This document shows positions 1 to 11,994 of a stretch of DNA of 64,000 nucleotides, one piece after another; position 1 is the first letter of the stretch, and each line of letters begins with the position of its first letter. The position numbers and the translations under genes were made by a program. The stretch covers positions 13,516,001 through 13,580,000 of the forward strand of contig OZ316896.1 in NCBI GenBank assembly GCA_973895155.1. The letters run 5' to 3'. Source of the DNA: Marsupella aquatica. Taxonomy: Eukaryota; Marchantiophyta. The notes below the pieces were generated by a model. That model saw only the letters and a program-made list of their open reading frames with translations, was not told the origin of the DNA and did no database searches.

Positions 1-1418
1 ACGTGATATATGGACCCTCCATATAGTGACACCCCCCCCCCCCAAGGACCACCAATATGTTGGCCACAGTGCTCCCATAGACCACATTTTGGTGGTCTAT
101 GGGAGTTGTGGGCTTACAAATTGATGATTATGAGTCTTAAAATAATTTGACTCTAGCATTGGTAAATGATGTTTTCTTGATAGTTTCAATAATTTGATGA
201 TGTGTGAAGCTTCATTAAGTGATGGCCTTTTTAATTATTGGAAAGTCAATATGCTAATATATGTCCCATTTTAATATTAATACACCTGAATATTAAATAG
301 AATATGGTATTTAATTCACCTGGATATTAAATATATACCTTAATCCTCTCTATTGATGCCAGTGAACGATGAAGGTTTGTCCCTGTTACACTGGATTGAT
401 TCAACTCCTTGGGTCAATATTTGGATGAAGAATAGCAACCACATGTACTCTGGTTTGCCCGCTACGTTTGACCTACGCCAGCTCGGGATGGAGCACAAAC
501 ATCCGCATGACTTTCCCGACCAACTTGCGTGGTGTAGGAAGGGGATGGGTTCTGCCCAAAGGGGCTGGATGTTGGCTACCACCTGGTGGCTTCACAGGTC
601 CTTTTGGCCTGATTAGGGTTTTTTTCTTTTTTTCCTCCCGGTTTAACGGGTTGCCGCTGGGGGTGGCTTTTGTCCCCCTGGTGGTGTGTGCGGGTTCCGG
701 CCCTTCTCCGGTTTGTTGACGGTTATTTTGTTTAAAAATATATATATATATATATACCTTAATCTGGCATAAATGTCATTGTTCATTTGTGTTTTAGATT
801 CATAGTATGTAAAAGATGAATATTTTGAGCTTCATGTGCTATGCAAAGATATCATTCTTGGGATCAGCGCTTTAATTAATCTAATCAAGACATTCATTTG
901 AAGTTATTTTTCTCTAAATTTTATTGTCACTTATTTATTCCAAATAGTAAGTTTTGCAAACAAGATAACCATTCACAATATCATCAAGTATGTCATTCTT
1001 CAAGAAACTTCTCAATGATCGGACCAAATCCTCATTTTCTAATGTTCCTGCCAGTGTTTGAGAGATTGTTTGGGAGCTACATTTTAAAGGATCACGTCTT
1101 GCTATTTGTAAGATATTTCACGTGATTTAACACTTATCAATGTGGGAAATTTTCTAACAGGAGCTTAATTATGTCATGTAGACATCAACCAATACTTATG
1201 AGTGATAGCATGGAATAGAGACAATTATTTGTGTAATATCTTGTTTATCACAAATTAGTATTGGCATTAATAAAAAAGTATATAAAGGTTTTTCAGAATC
1301 ATTGTCCACAAATGAAATGTTGATAAAACTCAGTGACATTAGAGTTCAATGAAATGTTTAAAGCAGAGATTTGAGTAGATACTCCCAGACCATTGGAGAT
1401 CTGACACTCATGATCAAT
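1..1418. other. Intergenic DNA, no gene seen
   Basis: Apart from the hairpin, I see no coding exon. Short open frames at about 350-720 overlap each other in different frames and show no recognisable motif. The + strand at 617-720 is T-rich then G/C-rich, followed by a dinucleotide (TA)n run at 738-756. The rest is AT-rich with no evident repeat pair. Confidence 0.6.
72..105. repeat. Perfect 14-bp stem hairpin
   Basis: Bases 72-85 (ctcccatagaccac) are exactly the reverse complement of 92-105, with a six-base loop. The pairing continues after a small internal loop between ccaca at 64-68 and tgtgg at 107-111. It stands alone in AT-rich DNA beside a poly-C run at about 31-43. It may be a remnant of a small inverted-repeat transposon or a transcribed hairpin; the sequence does not decide. 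Confidence 0.8.
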
Positions 1419-1544
1419 GCAAAGTATGAATTATTATGATACAGGATAGAGATCCAACCCAGGTTTCAACTGACGTGCAACTTGCCGAGTTGCCGGGCAC
1501 GTAAACTCGTCATTTGCTGGGCGAAAATTGGCCCAAATGCTGGA

Positions 1545-1770
1545 TATTCCCCGGGCCGGGCCAAGTGCGGGGCCGGATCGGGATAGGCCGGGACAGGCCA
1601 GGATCGGGCTGGGAGAGGCCAGGACAGGCCAGGAGAGGCGAGGAGAGGCTGGGAGAGGCCGGGACAGGCCAAGATTGGGCCGGGGCAGGGTTGGGGCGCG
1701 GTGTGAGCCGGCCGGGGCTGGGAGGTCATGGCCGGGCCAGGAAGCCAAGATCGGGCAGTCGGGACGGTCC
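1545..1770. repeat. GC-rich minisatellite island
   Basis: This stretch is built from variants of a roughly 10-base G-rich unit of the type GGGACAGGCC/AGGAGAGGCC, repeated more than ten times on the + strand. It is strongly G-rich on + and C-rich on -, unlike the AT-rich surroundings, so G-quadruplex formation is plausible. It makes spurious Pro/Arg-rich open frames on both strands. An imperfect 24-base direct repeat flanks the wider segment (1419-1442 and 1855-1878, 21 of 24 identical by eye). Confidence 0.75.
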
Positions 1771-1878
1771 ATTTGACGAGTTGCCGGTTGACGGACTCTA
1801 AAGCCTCTATTTTCCGGGCAAGACCAAACCCGGGATCCAACATTGATAGTGAAAGCAAAGTATGCATTATGGTGATAC

Positions 1879-2660
1879 ATGAATGATATAAGGTTTACAA
1901 CCAACTGTACGACTCTATGGATCAGATAGGATGTAACAAACTTATGGAGATGTTCAAAGAGTTTTTGACAAAAGTCATATTTGCCACCTACGTGACAGTG
2001 AAACGTGATCAGCTAGTACAGACAATTGCTTACAGATTGCATTGATATAATTTGATAACTCATACATATATACGTTATGACAAAGGTACTATAGAATGAC
2101 AAAATAATTCTTGGAGTTAGCTCAATTGATGACCTAATATAATTTTATTGGGTTTGATGGCTATTATAACAAATTACCTGTTTTTGCAATATTAATTTCC
2201 AGTGTTAATTTCCAGTTCATAACAAGTCTTTAAATTACTTTGAAAACAATTGATGTTTAAATGTTTGTGTAACTATGCAATTCCTTAGGATAGTAAGTAA
2301 CAATGGGAAAAAATTGTCTTGTGTCTACTATTTTCAAGAGCTCATTTGGAGATGTAGGTTACAAATAAATAGATCAAAAAACTATTGCCAATTATTGTAA
2401 TGAATTTGTCATGTAAATCACAAATAAGTAGATGCAGTAAACATTATCAATTGTCTATACTGAAGTTCAACAATCCCATGCAAAACCTATCTTAAGTATA
2501 GAAGAATTTTTCAAAACTATTTCAACGTGAACTCTATCAAGATAACTTTAGGTTGATTACAAGGTCTGCCCATGTGAAGCACAAAAGTTCAATTATTTAG
2601 TGTGCGGCACAACATGAATAAAAACATTAATGTGAAAAGTTATTCACGTCAAATGGTAGA
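1879..2660. other. Intergenic DNA, nothing recognised
   Basis: AT-rich sequence without a supportable exon, RNA gene or clear repeat. Confidence 0.5.
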
Positions 2661-2666
2661 AGTTCT

Positions 2667-3010
2667 TTTAGGGAAAAGCCAGAGACACAATCCACAAGAG
2701 ACAAGAAAAAAACAAGCACACTAACACGTAAGATACGTGGTTCACCTTTGTCAAGAACACATCCATGGAATGCTAGAACTTTATTAAAATTTGGCCACCA
2801 TAGCCAAACCAAGCCTCCAAGTACAAGCTCTTTAAGAATGCTTCACCTATCATCTAGCTTGCTCCCTCAACAATGAGCATGAGTCCCCAAAGAGGAGCAC
2901 TTCCTTGGTCCCCTATATGCTAGGAACTAGAGTTGTGGCTAACCTCCATTAAGACCCCAAGGGTGATTAGCTTAAGTATGGTAAGCCCAAGACTAGAGTC
3001 AACCCTAACA
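2667..3010 (-). mobile_element. Solo LTR, Copia-like (family A copy 1)
   Basis: On the minus strand the element begins TGTTAGGG at 3010. It ends near CCCTAAAA at about 2667, which looks like a mutated form of the expected CCCTAACA terminus. Its sequence contains the run AAAGGTGAACCACGTATCTT, a style common near the 3' end of plant Copia LTRs. Flanking bases (tagaa before, aagaa after, on minus) are a near match for a 5-bp target duplication. A second, more degenerate copy lies inverted at about 42922-43300; they share an almost unbroken run of about 28 bases (2857-2884 here). No internal retrotransposon sequence adjoins it. Family assignment is inference. Confidence 0.65.
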
Positions 3011-3087
3011 TTCTACATAATTTTCATATTGATAAATGCCAAGTTTGAACATTCTCAAATAGAAAATGACAGCTTAAAACATGTCCA

Positions 3088-3227
3088 TTGTTTTATTTAT
3101 TTATTTGTTTTTTTTAAAGGGAAATCTGTGAAACCCCTCAAAACGAGAATAGTCAGCCACAACATTTGAACTCTAGACCTATGAGTCTCACTTCAATAGC
3201 TACCACAGAGCCATGCCTCGTTGGGAG
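3088..3227 (-). mobile_element. SINE with tRNA-like head and 10-bp target duplication
   Basis: On the minus strand the element has an A-box-like TGGCTCTGTGGTAG (+ 3200-3213) and a B-box-like GAGTTCAAATG (+ 3163-3173), the internal RNA polymerase III promoter layout of tRNA-derived SINEs. It ends in an A-rich tail with AAAT repeats (+ 3091-3117). The sequence AACATGTCCA occurs directly at both borders (3078-3087 and 3228-3237), as a target-site duplication would. A related, tail-less copy lies at 27157-27258. The 140-bp length is on the short side of typical plant SINEs. Confidence 0.75.
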
Positions 3228-3237
3228 AACATGTCCA

Positions 3238-6200
3238 CTATTTGATATTGTATTTGACATTTTTTGGTCAAATCAACATGACGAAGTTTGCTGACTATAA
3301 TGCACCAAGCTCGATCCAAGGAGATGGGTACCAGGGGGGTAAGTCACTCTCACTTCTCTAAACCCCACCATCATTTAGGAGCTGGGGCGGGCCAAGGGAA
3401 TATTTACATGGATGTTGGGCAGTTTGCAATGGACACCAACACAAAGAGGATTTTGGGACCAAAGCATGTGTGGCTGGGACATTGGCAGCATTTGGTTTGG
3501 GAATATTTGGGGTCTGAAGAAATACAAGTAGCAACATGGAATCCCCTACTCTGCTCATCTTGTCTGTTGATTTAAACATTTAAGAGGGTTAACCTATAGG
3601 GAGATCTTAGCCTAATCTATAGTTGTTTATGCCCAAGGAATCACGTGTCTTTTGTTGTATCTAACCGAATGTATTTGTCAAGTTTCTATAGTCTTCACCT
3701 CCATGGTATACCTTAGTTTATATTTTTCAGAGAGTTTGTTACTACATATGCCAGTGGTGGACAGGTATGTACATACAATTATCCATATTTGGGGATACTC
3801 ACCCCATACTCCATATTCATAGGCAATCCAAATGTTTTAAGGTAGTGCGTAATTCACATACTAGCACCATTGTAGGGATCAAAACCATATTGAGACAAAA
3901 CAACAGAAAATAAAAGTGGCCTCACACTTGATCCCAAAACGTTTGACATGAGGATAGACTGAGTATGGCAAACTGTTTATTTAGTTGAGCATTAAAATTG
4001 TGATGAAGGCATCAGAACCTACTACGATAAGTAAGGTATTGGGGTACTCAATTGGTCTAACTATGTCCCATAGACATTTTCATTAAAATGAAGGAGAATT
4101 TTTAAAGATAGTGCAGGACAAAGACTATACCATACAGGCTGGAAATAACATGCTTCCACAGTGCTTCTCCTATATTGACACTCACTTAGGAAAAGGATTA
4201 TTTGCGGAGGCACATGTCATGCATTGTGTTTTTCTTTTTGTTTTCTTCTTTCAAAACATTTCAGTAGGGGGATTGAAGATCTGGATGTATCAAAGTTGAA
4301 TGGGTAATCAGACCTACAGGGTGAGCCACATTAGAAACAGGGACTTACAAGAATCCATCCATGAATGACACATTTTCATGAAAATCTAGAATGATAGACT
4401 GAATACCCTCTCATATGTTGCCACTATAAGAGTTTGTCAAAGTGAAAACAGGAAAAATATTATAAATTGTATAAATTTTAACAAAGTTCAGTGGCTGCTT
4501 GCTACAGTTCAACGCTTGTCAAAGTCTGTGTTATATGCAAGACTCTAACCGAGCCTAAATTTCTTTCTCATCCAGATTGTCATTTAAATTTCCTTATTCA
4601 TCTAGATTGTCATTTGAACTACATCTTCGGGTTGTTTGTCAGTCATCTATGCGCTCAGTCTCATTTAGATAGGCAGAAGAGTACTCAGGTTCCTTCATTC
4701 AGTGGTGCAATTCCAAAGATTTGGAAGAACTCACCAAGCAATAGGATTTAGTTTAATATATAAACATCTCAATAGTTTGGTGTCATCTGCAGCTTCAGAA
4801 ACAGACCCCAACTTAGTGCATTCATTTACTTGCTATCACCTTTGTCACCTGGTTTGGTATTATTTTCAACTACGTGCATTATCCTTCATTTGTTTGATAT
4901 CTTCTGCCAGGGACAAGGCCCTCACTTTGTACCAGAAGATGGCCATTGTCCAAGATTCCCCACTGCAGCCTCTCATGGGAGTCTGGGCAGTGTCTTAGTC
5001 CCAGTGAGGCGGATCGCCCTAACAGACCCACTAAGTGTCAAGGTTTAGGAGGAAGCAATGCCCCGGGACAGGAATCCACAAGTCATAATTTCCAATTCCG
5101 AAGTACTCTTCAGTCTTGAAACAGTACTCAAACGACTTTCAGAGCTCATTGATTTGACAATCCAAGACCCAAAGACAGTCATCATCATAGCCACTGAAAT
5201 GTGAGCTGCAGACCTTCCATATTTGAGTTCTGCTCAGTGATAGATGTTTGGCATCATTGAGAAATGCAACTACTGCCAGTCAATCCTCAACCGCAACTGC
5301 AAGTGTACCTTAGCGATTCGAGGAAATTGAGAACTACCAACAGACAGGCTTGCTAAGGAAAGTTCGAGAGGCTGCTTTTTTATGAACGATTTCTCCTATC
5401 ACATTATTCATTCATACTTTAATATTTTCTGACCCTGGACACTCTTTCTAGCTTAGACAAACAAATTTGAATGACACAGATATGACAGCATACAGCGTAA
5501 AGATGACCATGGTCACTCTTTTCCTCCAGTCCATGTCAATCGCCGTGCTGCATCTCCTTTTCTAGCATTGATATGCCAGTCAAATTTGCAGAAACATTTT
5601 CATCAACAACCCTTTCCCACATCAGTCCATCTCCCATCAGTCCACAAACATTTTATTCTCGAGATAGATAAGCTGAACTCTGTGTAATATGACCTTAGCT
5701 GCAACTGATCTCTATACGAGTCCCACCATTACCTTATCAAGAATTTATGTCCTGGTAAATACATATGTTCGTCCCGACTCCTGCAGACAGTTGCTGTGGG
5801 TTTTGCTACAACATGAGAGAAACTATCAGCTACGATAATTAAAGTTGCACATACAACCATTTCCACAAATGAGCAAGTAATCATCATCATTCTTCGTGCT
5901 TCGCTCAGAATTCCAAGCACATCCAAACCGCACATTGCGTATACATTAAAGATGTACTCAATGTATCGGGCAAAATAATATAGTACTTTTCCCACTATTT
6001 CTCGTCTTGAGAGATACCAGGCCAACTCACCACAATGTTGGTAAGCACTCAAAGAGGCACAACTTAAGAGGACAGTCGTGTGCAACTTCCTGAAACAACC
6101 CAATTGTTAATGGCCAGTTTACCCTTACCCTTCGACCACCCCTCCCAAAATAAAAATACTGAGCAGATCCGTGAAAACGTCACTCCCGCACTTCATCCAG

Positions 6201-6887
6201 ATCATTTGTGACATGGAAGAACCCTCCAAAAAACCAACCAGAACATTCTCCAATCTCCACTGGAAATTAACCACTTTTGACCTTTCAAGTTAGGTCACAG
6301 ATAAGGCATCTGCCATCGCGCATTGTCTCCAATACTCCTTAATTCAGTGCAGTTTCCAGGTTTGCTCCTGTTCAAGAACTAGGGGGAGCCTATTACCCAC
6401 AGATCTCGAACTAAGGACAAGAGTCCCAGATCTCTCAACAATCATGTTACAGTGTTCAATACTCTGCTTGTTTATACACATCACTATAAATACTTTCAAC
6501 TCTTGCCAATGCAGCAAAGAATTGCATATGCGATACTCTCCTAAATGATGTAAATGGTAAATCTTTTCGAAGGCTCAAACCTGCTGAAAGAATCAGTATA
6601 GGAGCCCCTTGTAAAAGCTTGAAAGCTAGGAAGCTAATCCAGTCTCCTCTCATGGTTGAGGAGACCAAAATTTATGGCTTCAATTTTTTAATTAACCAGT
6701 TGAGACAAAAACAAGAAATCTGAGGCCTCAAAAGCAGTCTAAGCTGGGGAAGAGAGCGAACAAGTGATCTACCCAAACTGAAAGCGCTTAGACACAGACT
6801 GCGCGTGGAAATAATAGGTTCTCTGTTGTCGCACTACAGGATGAGGAAAGATAGATAGAAAAGATAAACATCTTGGAGTACACGACA
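3238..6887. other. Region 3' of the kinase gene, no gene seen
   Basis: No supportable exon. A minus-strand open frame at 5729-6103 (124 codons) has no recognisable motif and no splice neighbours; it lies 0.8-1.2 kb past the kinase stop and may be 3' untranslated or intergenic DNA. The left part (3.2-5.0 kb) is AT-rich and featureless to me. Confidence 0.45.
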
Positions 6888-9800
6888 TTATTGTGACCTG
6901 GTACTGGATCTAGGGGTCATCCCATGAAGCAATTTGGTAAATCCAACGAAGCTCAGTTTTCCGTCTGAATGTCTGACCCAATCATGCAAAACAACTTGTG
7001 CTGGCACGGTAGGCCCGAGTCCTACTTCCTGCACACATTGTGTCGATGAAAAGAATTAGAGTTCTGCTCACAAGTCATCAACGTATTATTTAGTATTGTG
7101 GAAAACATACATCAGCATGACACATTCCAATCCGTAAAGCCAGCAATAGAAGATATCCACTGCTTGAAAATTGGGGAGAACATGTATCACAGAATAAAAC
7201 ATAGCACTCAGTAAAGCTAGCGATGGGAGATATCCACTGTTCGACATAATGTGTACCCTTGCAAGCTCTTCAATTGCAACAACACGGTTGCCATCAGTCT
7301 CAAAGAATTCATATGCACTACGTGCATGCTGCTCCCATCGATCTGTTCCTTCCAGCTGATGCACGCTAATGGACGCCGCACAAAATTCTTGAAAGTCCAT
7401 CTTCTTGAACGTCAGCGCATCCATCTATGACGTCGAATTCAAATTTCAATTGTCAGCAGTGAACAGAGCCTCCTCGGACTTAAAAACAGTTTACTTCAAC
7501 TCTGACTTTCAAATTATAAATCAAATTAGATTCCAATGAAATCACCAAGTCATATATTTTGGAGAATGATTATAACATACCGTTGAAAGAACTTCAAAAA
7601 CTCTAGACTCCTTCATAGCCTCAGTTGCATTTCTAAGAAGTGCCTGCACCCAGCCACAATGTCAAGTAACTTTCTACATGCGACAGAGCTCAACAGAGTC
7701 ATACCAAACAAGCTCATAACATCTCTATCGTTACAGCAAGGCCGTGTTACAACTGTGCAGAAGGGAAATTACCGTTCTAAAATTTTCATATGAAATCCGA
7801 CCATTTCGATTAGGCTCAAGCAGCATAAATTGAGCTCGCAAATAGATCATCTCATCTTCGGTTAAGGTTTTGGATAATGCCTGCAATAGCACATAAGTTA
7901 GCTCTCATTTCAATACAAACGACATTCCAGCATTTCTAGGGCCACAGCATCAGGAGCACGGATACTGCTATACCGTAGATCAAGAGGACGTAACAGACTA
8001 GTATGCTTACGATTGATACAAGAGGTACTTACTAAACCGACCTGGGACTGATCGTATAATCTACAATAGACACCAGGGCACATATTGGGAGATATAGAGC
8101 GTGGACAAACCCTTAGAGCACCCCGCTTCATAGATGATGCCCGAAGATAAGATCGGACAAGTTTGTAGACCAATATGTCTAGCGGAATTTTCTCGTTCCC
8201 GTCCCTAATCCACGGATGGGCTGCACAAGCGTACAAATAGTGATTTAGAGAACAATAAGAGTTCATCGGAGTTTCTACTACTGACTCAGGACGATAAGAG
8301 TGAGTCACAAACTGGATAATTTTTCTCCTTTCCTTGTTGTACTGAACATCATCCTATCAAATGCAGCTTTGACCCGTGTCCTTGCAAAATTTATGAAAAG
8401 AGGGGGAAGCACTAATGTAGTTGTGTGGTCCGTATCCGCACTGTACAGGTAATGAACTATATAACCATCACTGTTTTCAAGTTCTGCAGCTGCTTTCTCA
8501 GAGTGGAGAGGGACTCTGCCTTCGTAACAAATCATCTTCTCGAAGCATCTTTCAGAGGGATCAACAATAGTACCACCCAGAACAAATCATTGCTATACGT
8601 TGGAAAGATTAATCGAGTCTAGAAGTCTGCTCCACCATTTAGTACTGTACGTGCAATCGACAAGGCATAATCGTTAAAGTTCTTTACTTAAAGCCTGGGC
8701 AGCAGTCATCCGTCTCCTGAGATCTTTATTCAGCAACCGTTTCACAAAGTCTTTGGCCTCGGGTGACACAGAAGGCCAGGGAACTTCATCAAAACTGGGA
8801 TCTGCTCGTAAAACAGCTCGAAATATTCCAGACTCTGTTCGGGCCCAAAATGGTCGACTACCACAAAGAAGAATGTATGTGATCACTCCGATACTCCATA
8901 CATCTGCCTCCATACTGTAGGATCTATGAAGAACCTCAGGGGCTACATAGTATGCACTTCCCACTATGTCTGTGAGTCTCTCATCTGCAACATGTACACG
9001 GAAGGCATCAGAACGGAAGCCATCAGTCTCCAGCAGGCTACACTGACTGGCTTACCAAAACAAGGTTTCAGACAAGCGGGGACAAAAAATCAGCCGCCGG
9101 GTCCATCCTTACCTGGCTTGATGAAGTCAGAAAGACCAAAATCAATAGCCTTCAAAGGTGCACTCTCATCCTTTGTTGTGAAGAGGAAATTCTGTAGGAT
9201 ATGCCAAACTCACAACTGAATCATTCAATCCTTCCCAAAGCTACAAATAGTCACAAAACATCTGCCGCGATTGGTATCAAAACCAATATTCAACACCGCT
9301 ATAACACGCACTTAGAAGCTGTCTGCAATTCACCTAAGATGTCGTAACAGCAATCTCAAACGCGGCAGACCAGAAAGCACAACAAGCACACGAGAGGATC
9401 TGAAAAGACTGAATGCTCTGTACAGGAGTCCATCACGAGATGGAAATTTGATCGGGTAGATGACCCATACCTCAGGCTTTAGGTCCCGATGGACAACTCC
9501 TTGAAGGTGACAAAACGCCACGATACTCAAAATTTGACTCACCACCACTTTCGCATCTTCCTCTGTGTATCTACCTCCCCTGTTGATAATAGGCATTCCA
9601 AGCCTATAGAAAGTCAGACAGTAAAAACACAGGGTCGCTAGATTTGGGCAACAGAAGAACATTGCTACTAGACAGATATGGAAGGATGAGTGTCAGAATT
9701 AACCGTGCCTTGAAAGTATACGATCAAGCAGCTCACCGCCTTCACACAACCTGGAAAACAAGGACAAAGATGAGTCAAGACTTTCCCGTGGGACAACTAT

Positions 9801-11994
9801 GTGCTCGCTGCTCAAGATGAAGAAAACTTCGTAAACCCCACAGCAGATTCCAAGGAATTGGTAATTAAGTAGGAAAGTATATCGCTGCTGCATCAATAAT
9901 GTGAAAAACTCTGGAAAGCATGAAGCCTAAACTGTCATGGGCAGATGTGCCTGTTGGTCATTCAAATCTTTGACAAAATCCCTTGAAAGATATGTTCTGC
10001 AGAATCATCCTAACAAAGAAAGTTTTGGGCAAGCAGCATACTCCATAACAATGTAGACGTTGAGATTGTCCTCGCAAGCATCATAGAAGCGGACTAGGTT
10101 GTGGTGACCAGTCAGTGCCCTGAGAATTTTCACCTCCCTCCGAACATCTTCTATGGCGATAGCAGTCGTCATCTGGCACAATGAACGACTATTGTGAGAT
10201 AAGCAAATTGCAGAGGTGCAGCTCTTGGCCAAGATCAGCTATAAGGTACGCTAGTAGTTCAGGCTGCTTACAACCTACGACGAATTACCCATTTCGTTAT
10301 CGTCAATGCATTTACTGGACGTAGTTCGTACTGTAGACGGTTGTGCCACCATACTACACCTCTCCAGCGCAGGATGGGTAATTTGGCGTTGCTGGAATGT
10401 GATAAGCGTTCCAGAATTTAACGACAACTAAAGCTAAACTCCACCAAACAACTTTTCAAGTTGTAAGCAAGGATACTTTTCCAGGGGTGACAAAAAGTTT
10501 GAAACCAACAGTCATATTGCAGTACATTGTATAGTCTCCCCTACCGGCCTAAAAGACCCTAGTCACCCAGTTGGAAAGGAATCCTGTACAAAAGCTTTTC
10601 AAACTGACATCGAGTGACAAAACACCAGATTGTACTAACTCCCAAACCAACCACTAACGTAATCTAAGCAGTTTTCTACGACAGATTTTCAAAATGGCGA
10701 TGCATCACCTAACTGTACTCAAGCTGTGACAATGACAGCAGTCGCGTGCAACATTCGTAACCAGAGCAACTTTGGTCAGAAAGATTCCGTCACCACTTAA
10801 GACAAGCACGGGTTCACAGCCATGACATCAAGACGCGCTTTTGAACATAAACGCAAATGAAAACTAAGCAAGGTATAAGGTCGGGAATGGACTGTACAAA
10901 CACGTTGACATTCAAAATTGATGCAGGTCAAATGGCCTTAACCATGGCCAGATCGTGACAAATGGCCTTAACCACAGGTCAAAATAAAACATCAATGTCA
11001 AAATTTCACTCAAAGACAAGATTCATAGGGATGGCTTCACAGCTGCACAGACTCAACCTCTAAATTTTCTCCTGCGAGTTTATCTTCCTCGCCATATTTT
11101 GCAAGTTACAGGCCAAGATGGTGGCATGCTTATGGAAGCGCAGAGGACACTCTGAACTTGAGAAGATACAGCAGATGCTCGCGAGAAAGGACCAATATGA
11201 GGCATACAAGAATCGCCCTGGATCTCACAGAAAATTCTCATCTCATTACTTGGGTGCGGAGAATGTAAAGAACTAGCTCGGATTAAATCGGAAAACTCCA
11301 TCAACAAGGATTTTTTCCACAAGGTAAGCAGAAGGAAAGGAATGCAGAGGGAAAAGGAGCATGAAGTTACAAGATATCCTTCCTTGCCGGCCGCAGAAAA
11401 TTAGGGCTCAAGCATGAAAGCCTTTGACTCCATCTCATTTCCGTCATATTCATCAAAATGTCGTTAAAAAGACTATGTTACCTTAGCTTTCGAGATGATC
11501 TTCACAGCAACGGGTTGTCCCTTCAGTTCTCCTTTCCTGACCTTCGCCAGGCATGTGTGCCCAAAATGACCCCGTCCGACTTCGTGTCCCAACTCGTACT
11601 TGGCAGAAAAGTTCTTTCCATACCCAAAAGCCTTGTCGAGAGGCTTTTCAACCTCAGCGGCTTCGGGAACCGCACCTTCGATAGTAGGTTTCTTTTGTGT
11701 TCCATGTCTCTTTGCTAAGGACGACTGGATGTGCTTCGCAGGAGAGGGAGGGGGGAAGGGCTTCCGGAAAAGCCTCCGCGGGGTAGAAGGGGCAGGGGAG
11801 GTGCCATAATTAGGTACAGGGCTAGCATTCGGGAGAGGCGAATTGGCCCCTGAAGAAAATTTCGGATGGAAAGGAGAAAATCCGCCGTATCCATTACTGC
11901 GAGCCTTCGGCTTAGGTTCCGGCTTTGGCTTAGGCTCAGGCTGTTTCACTGGGGGCTGCTTGTTATCATCGCACTTTCCGTAACACTGGCCCAT
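6888..11994 (-). CDS. CDPK-related protein kinase (CRK), 11 exons
   Basis: Exons on minus: 11994-11482, 10172-10042, 9750-9704, 9574-9471, 9191-9113, 8984-8688, 8220-8111, 7880-7773, 7643-7581, 7424-7257, 7028-6888. All have GT-AG borders and phases that join into 586 aa without a stop. The protein starts MGQCYGKC, fit for N-myristoylation at Gly2 and palmitoylation at Cys4/Cys8, so membrane attachment is likely. A Pro/Ser/Lys-rich variable region with repeated EPKPKP (about 20-30) precedes the kinase domain: Gly loop GRGHFG at 140-145, Lys165 in VAVK, HRDLKPE at 259-265, DFG at 282-284, and an APE after [16 protein letters not shown]. The C-terminal part is the CRK-type calmodulin-like region with degenerate EF hands (for example [12 protein letters not shown]), so calcium binding is probably weak. 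CRKs are Ser/Thr kinases related to CDPKs. Member identity within the CRK family is not assigned. One oddity: exon 4 uses the second of two nearby AGs, giving SRHGRYTEED in place of the usual SRGG-type junction. Confidence 0.95.

Noticed and set aside
1434-1904. Open frames of 80-156 codons on both strands
   Set aside because: They are the GC-rich minisatellite read in several frames; simultaneous openness in several frames is explained by composition.
5729-6103. 124-codon minus-strand frame downstream of the kinase
   Set aside because: No motif, no homologous pattern I recognise and no splice partner.
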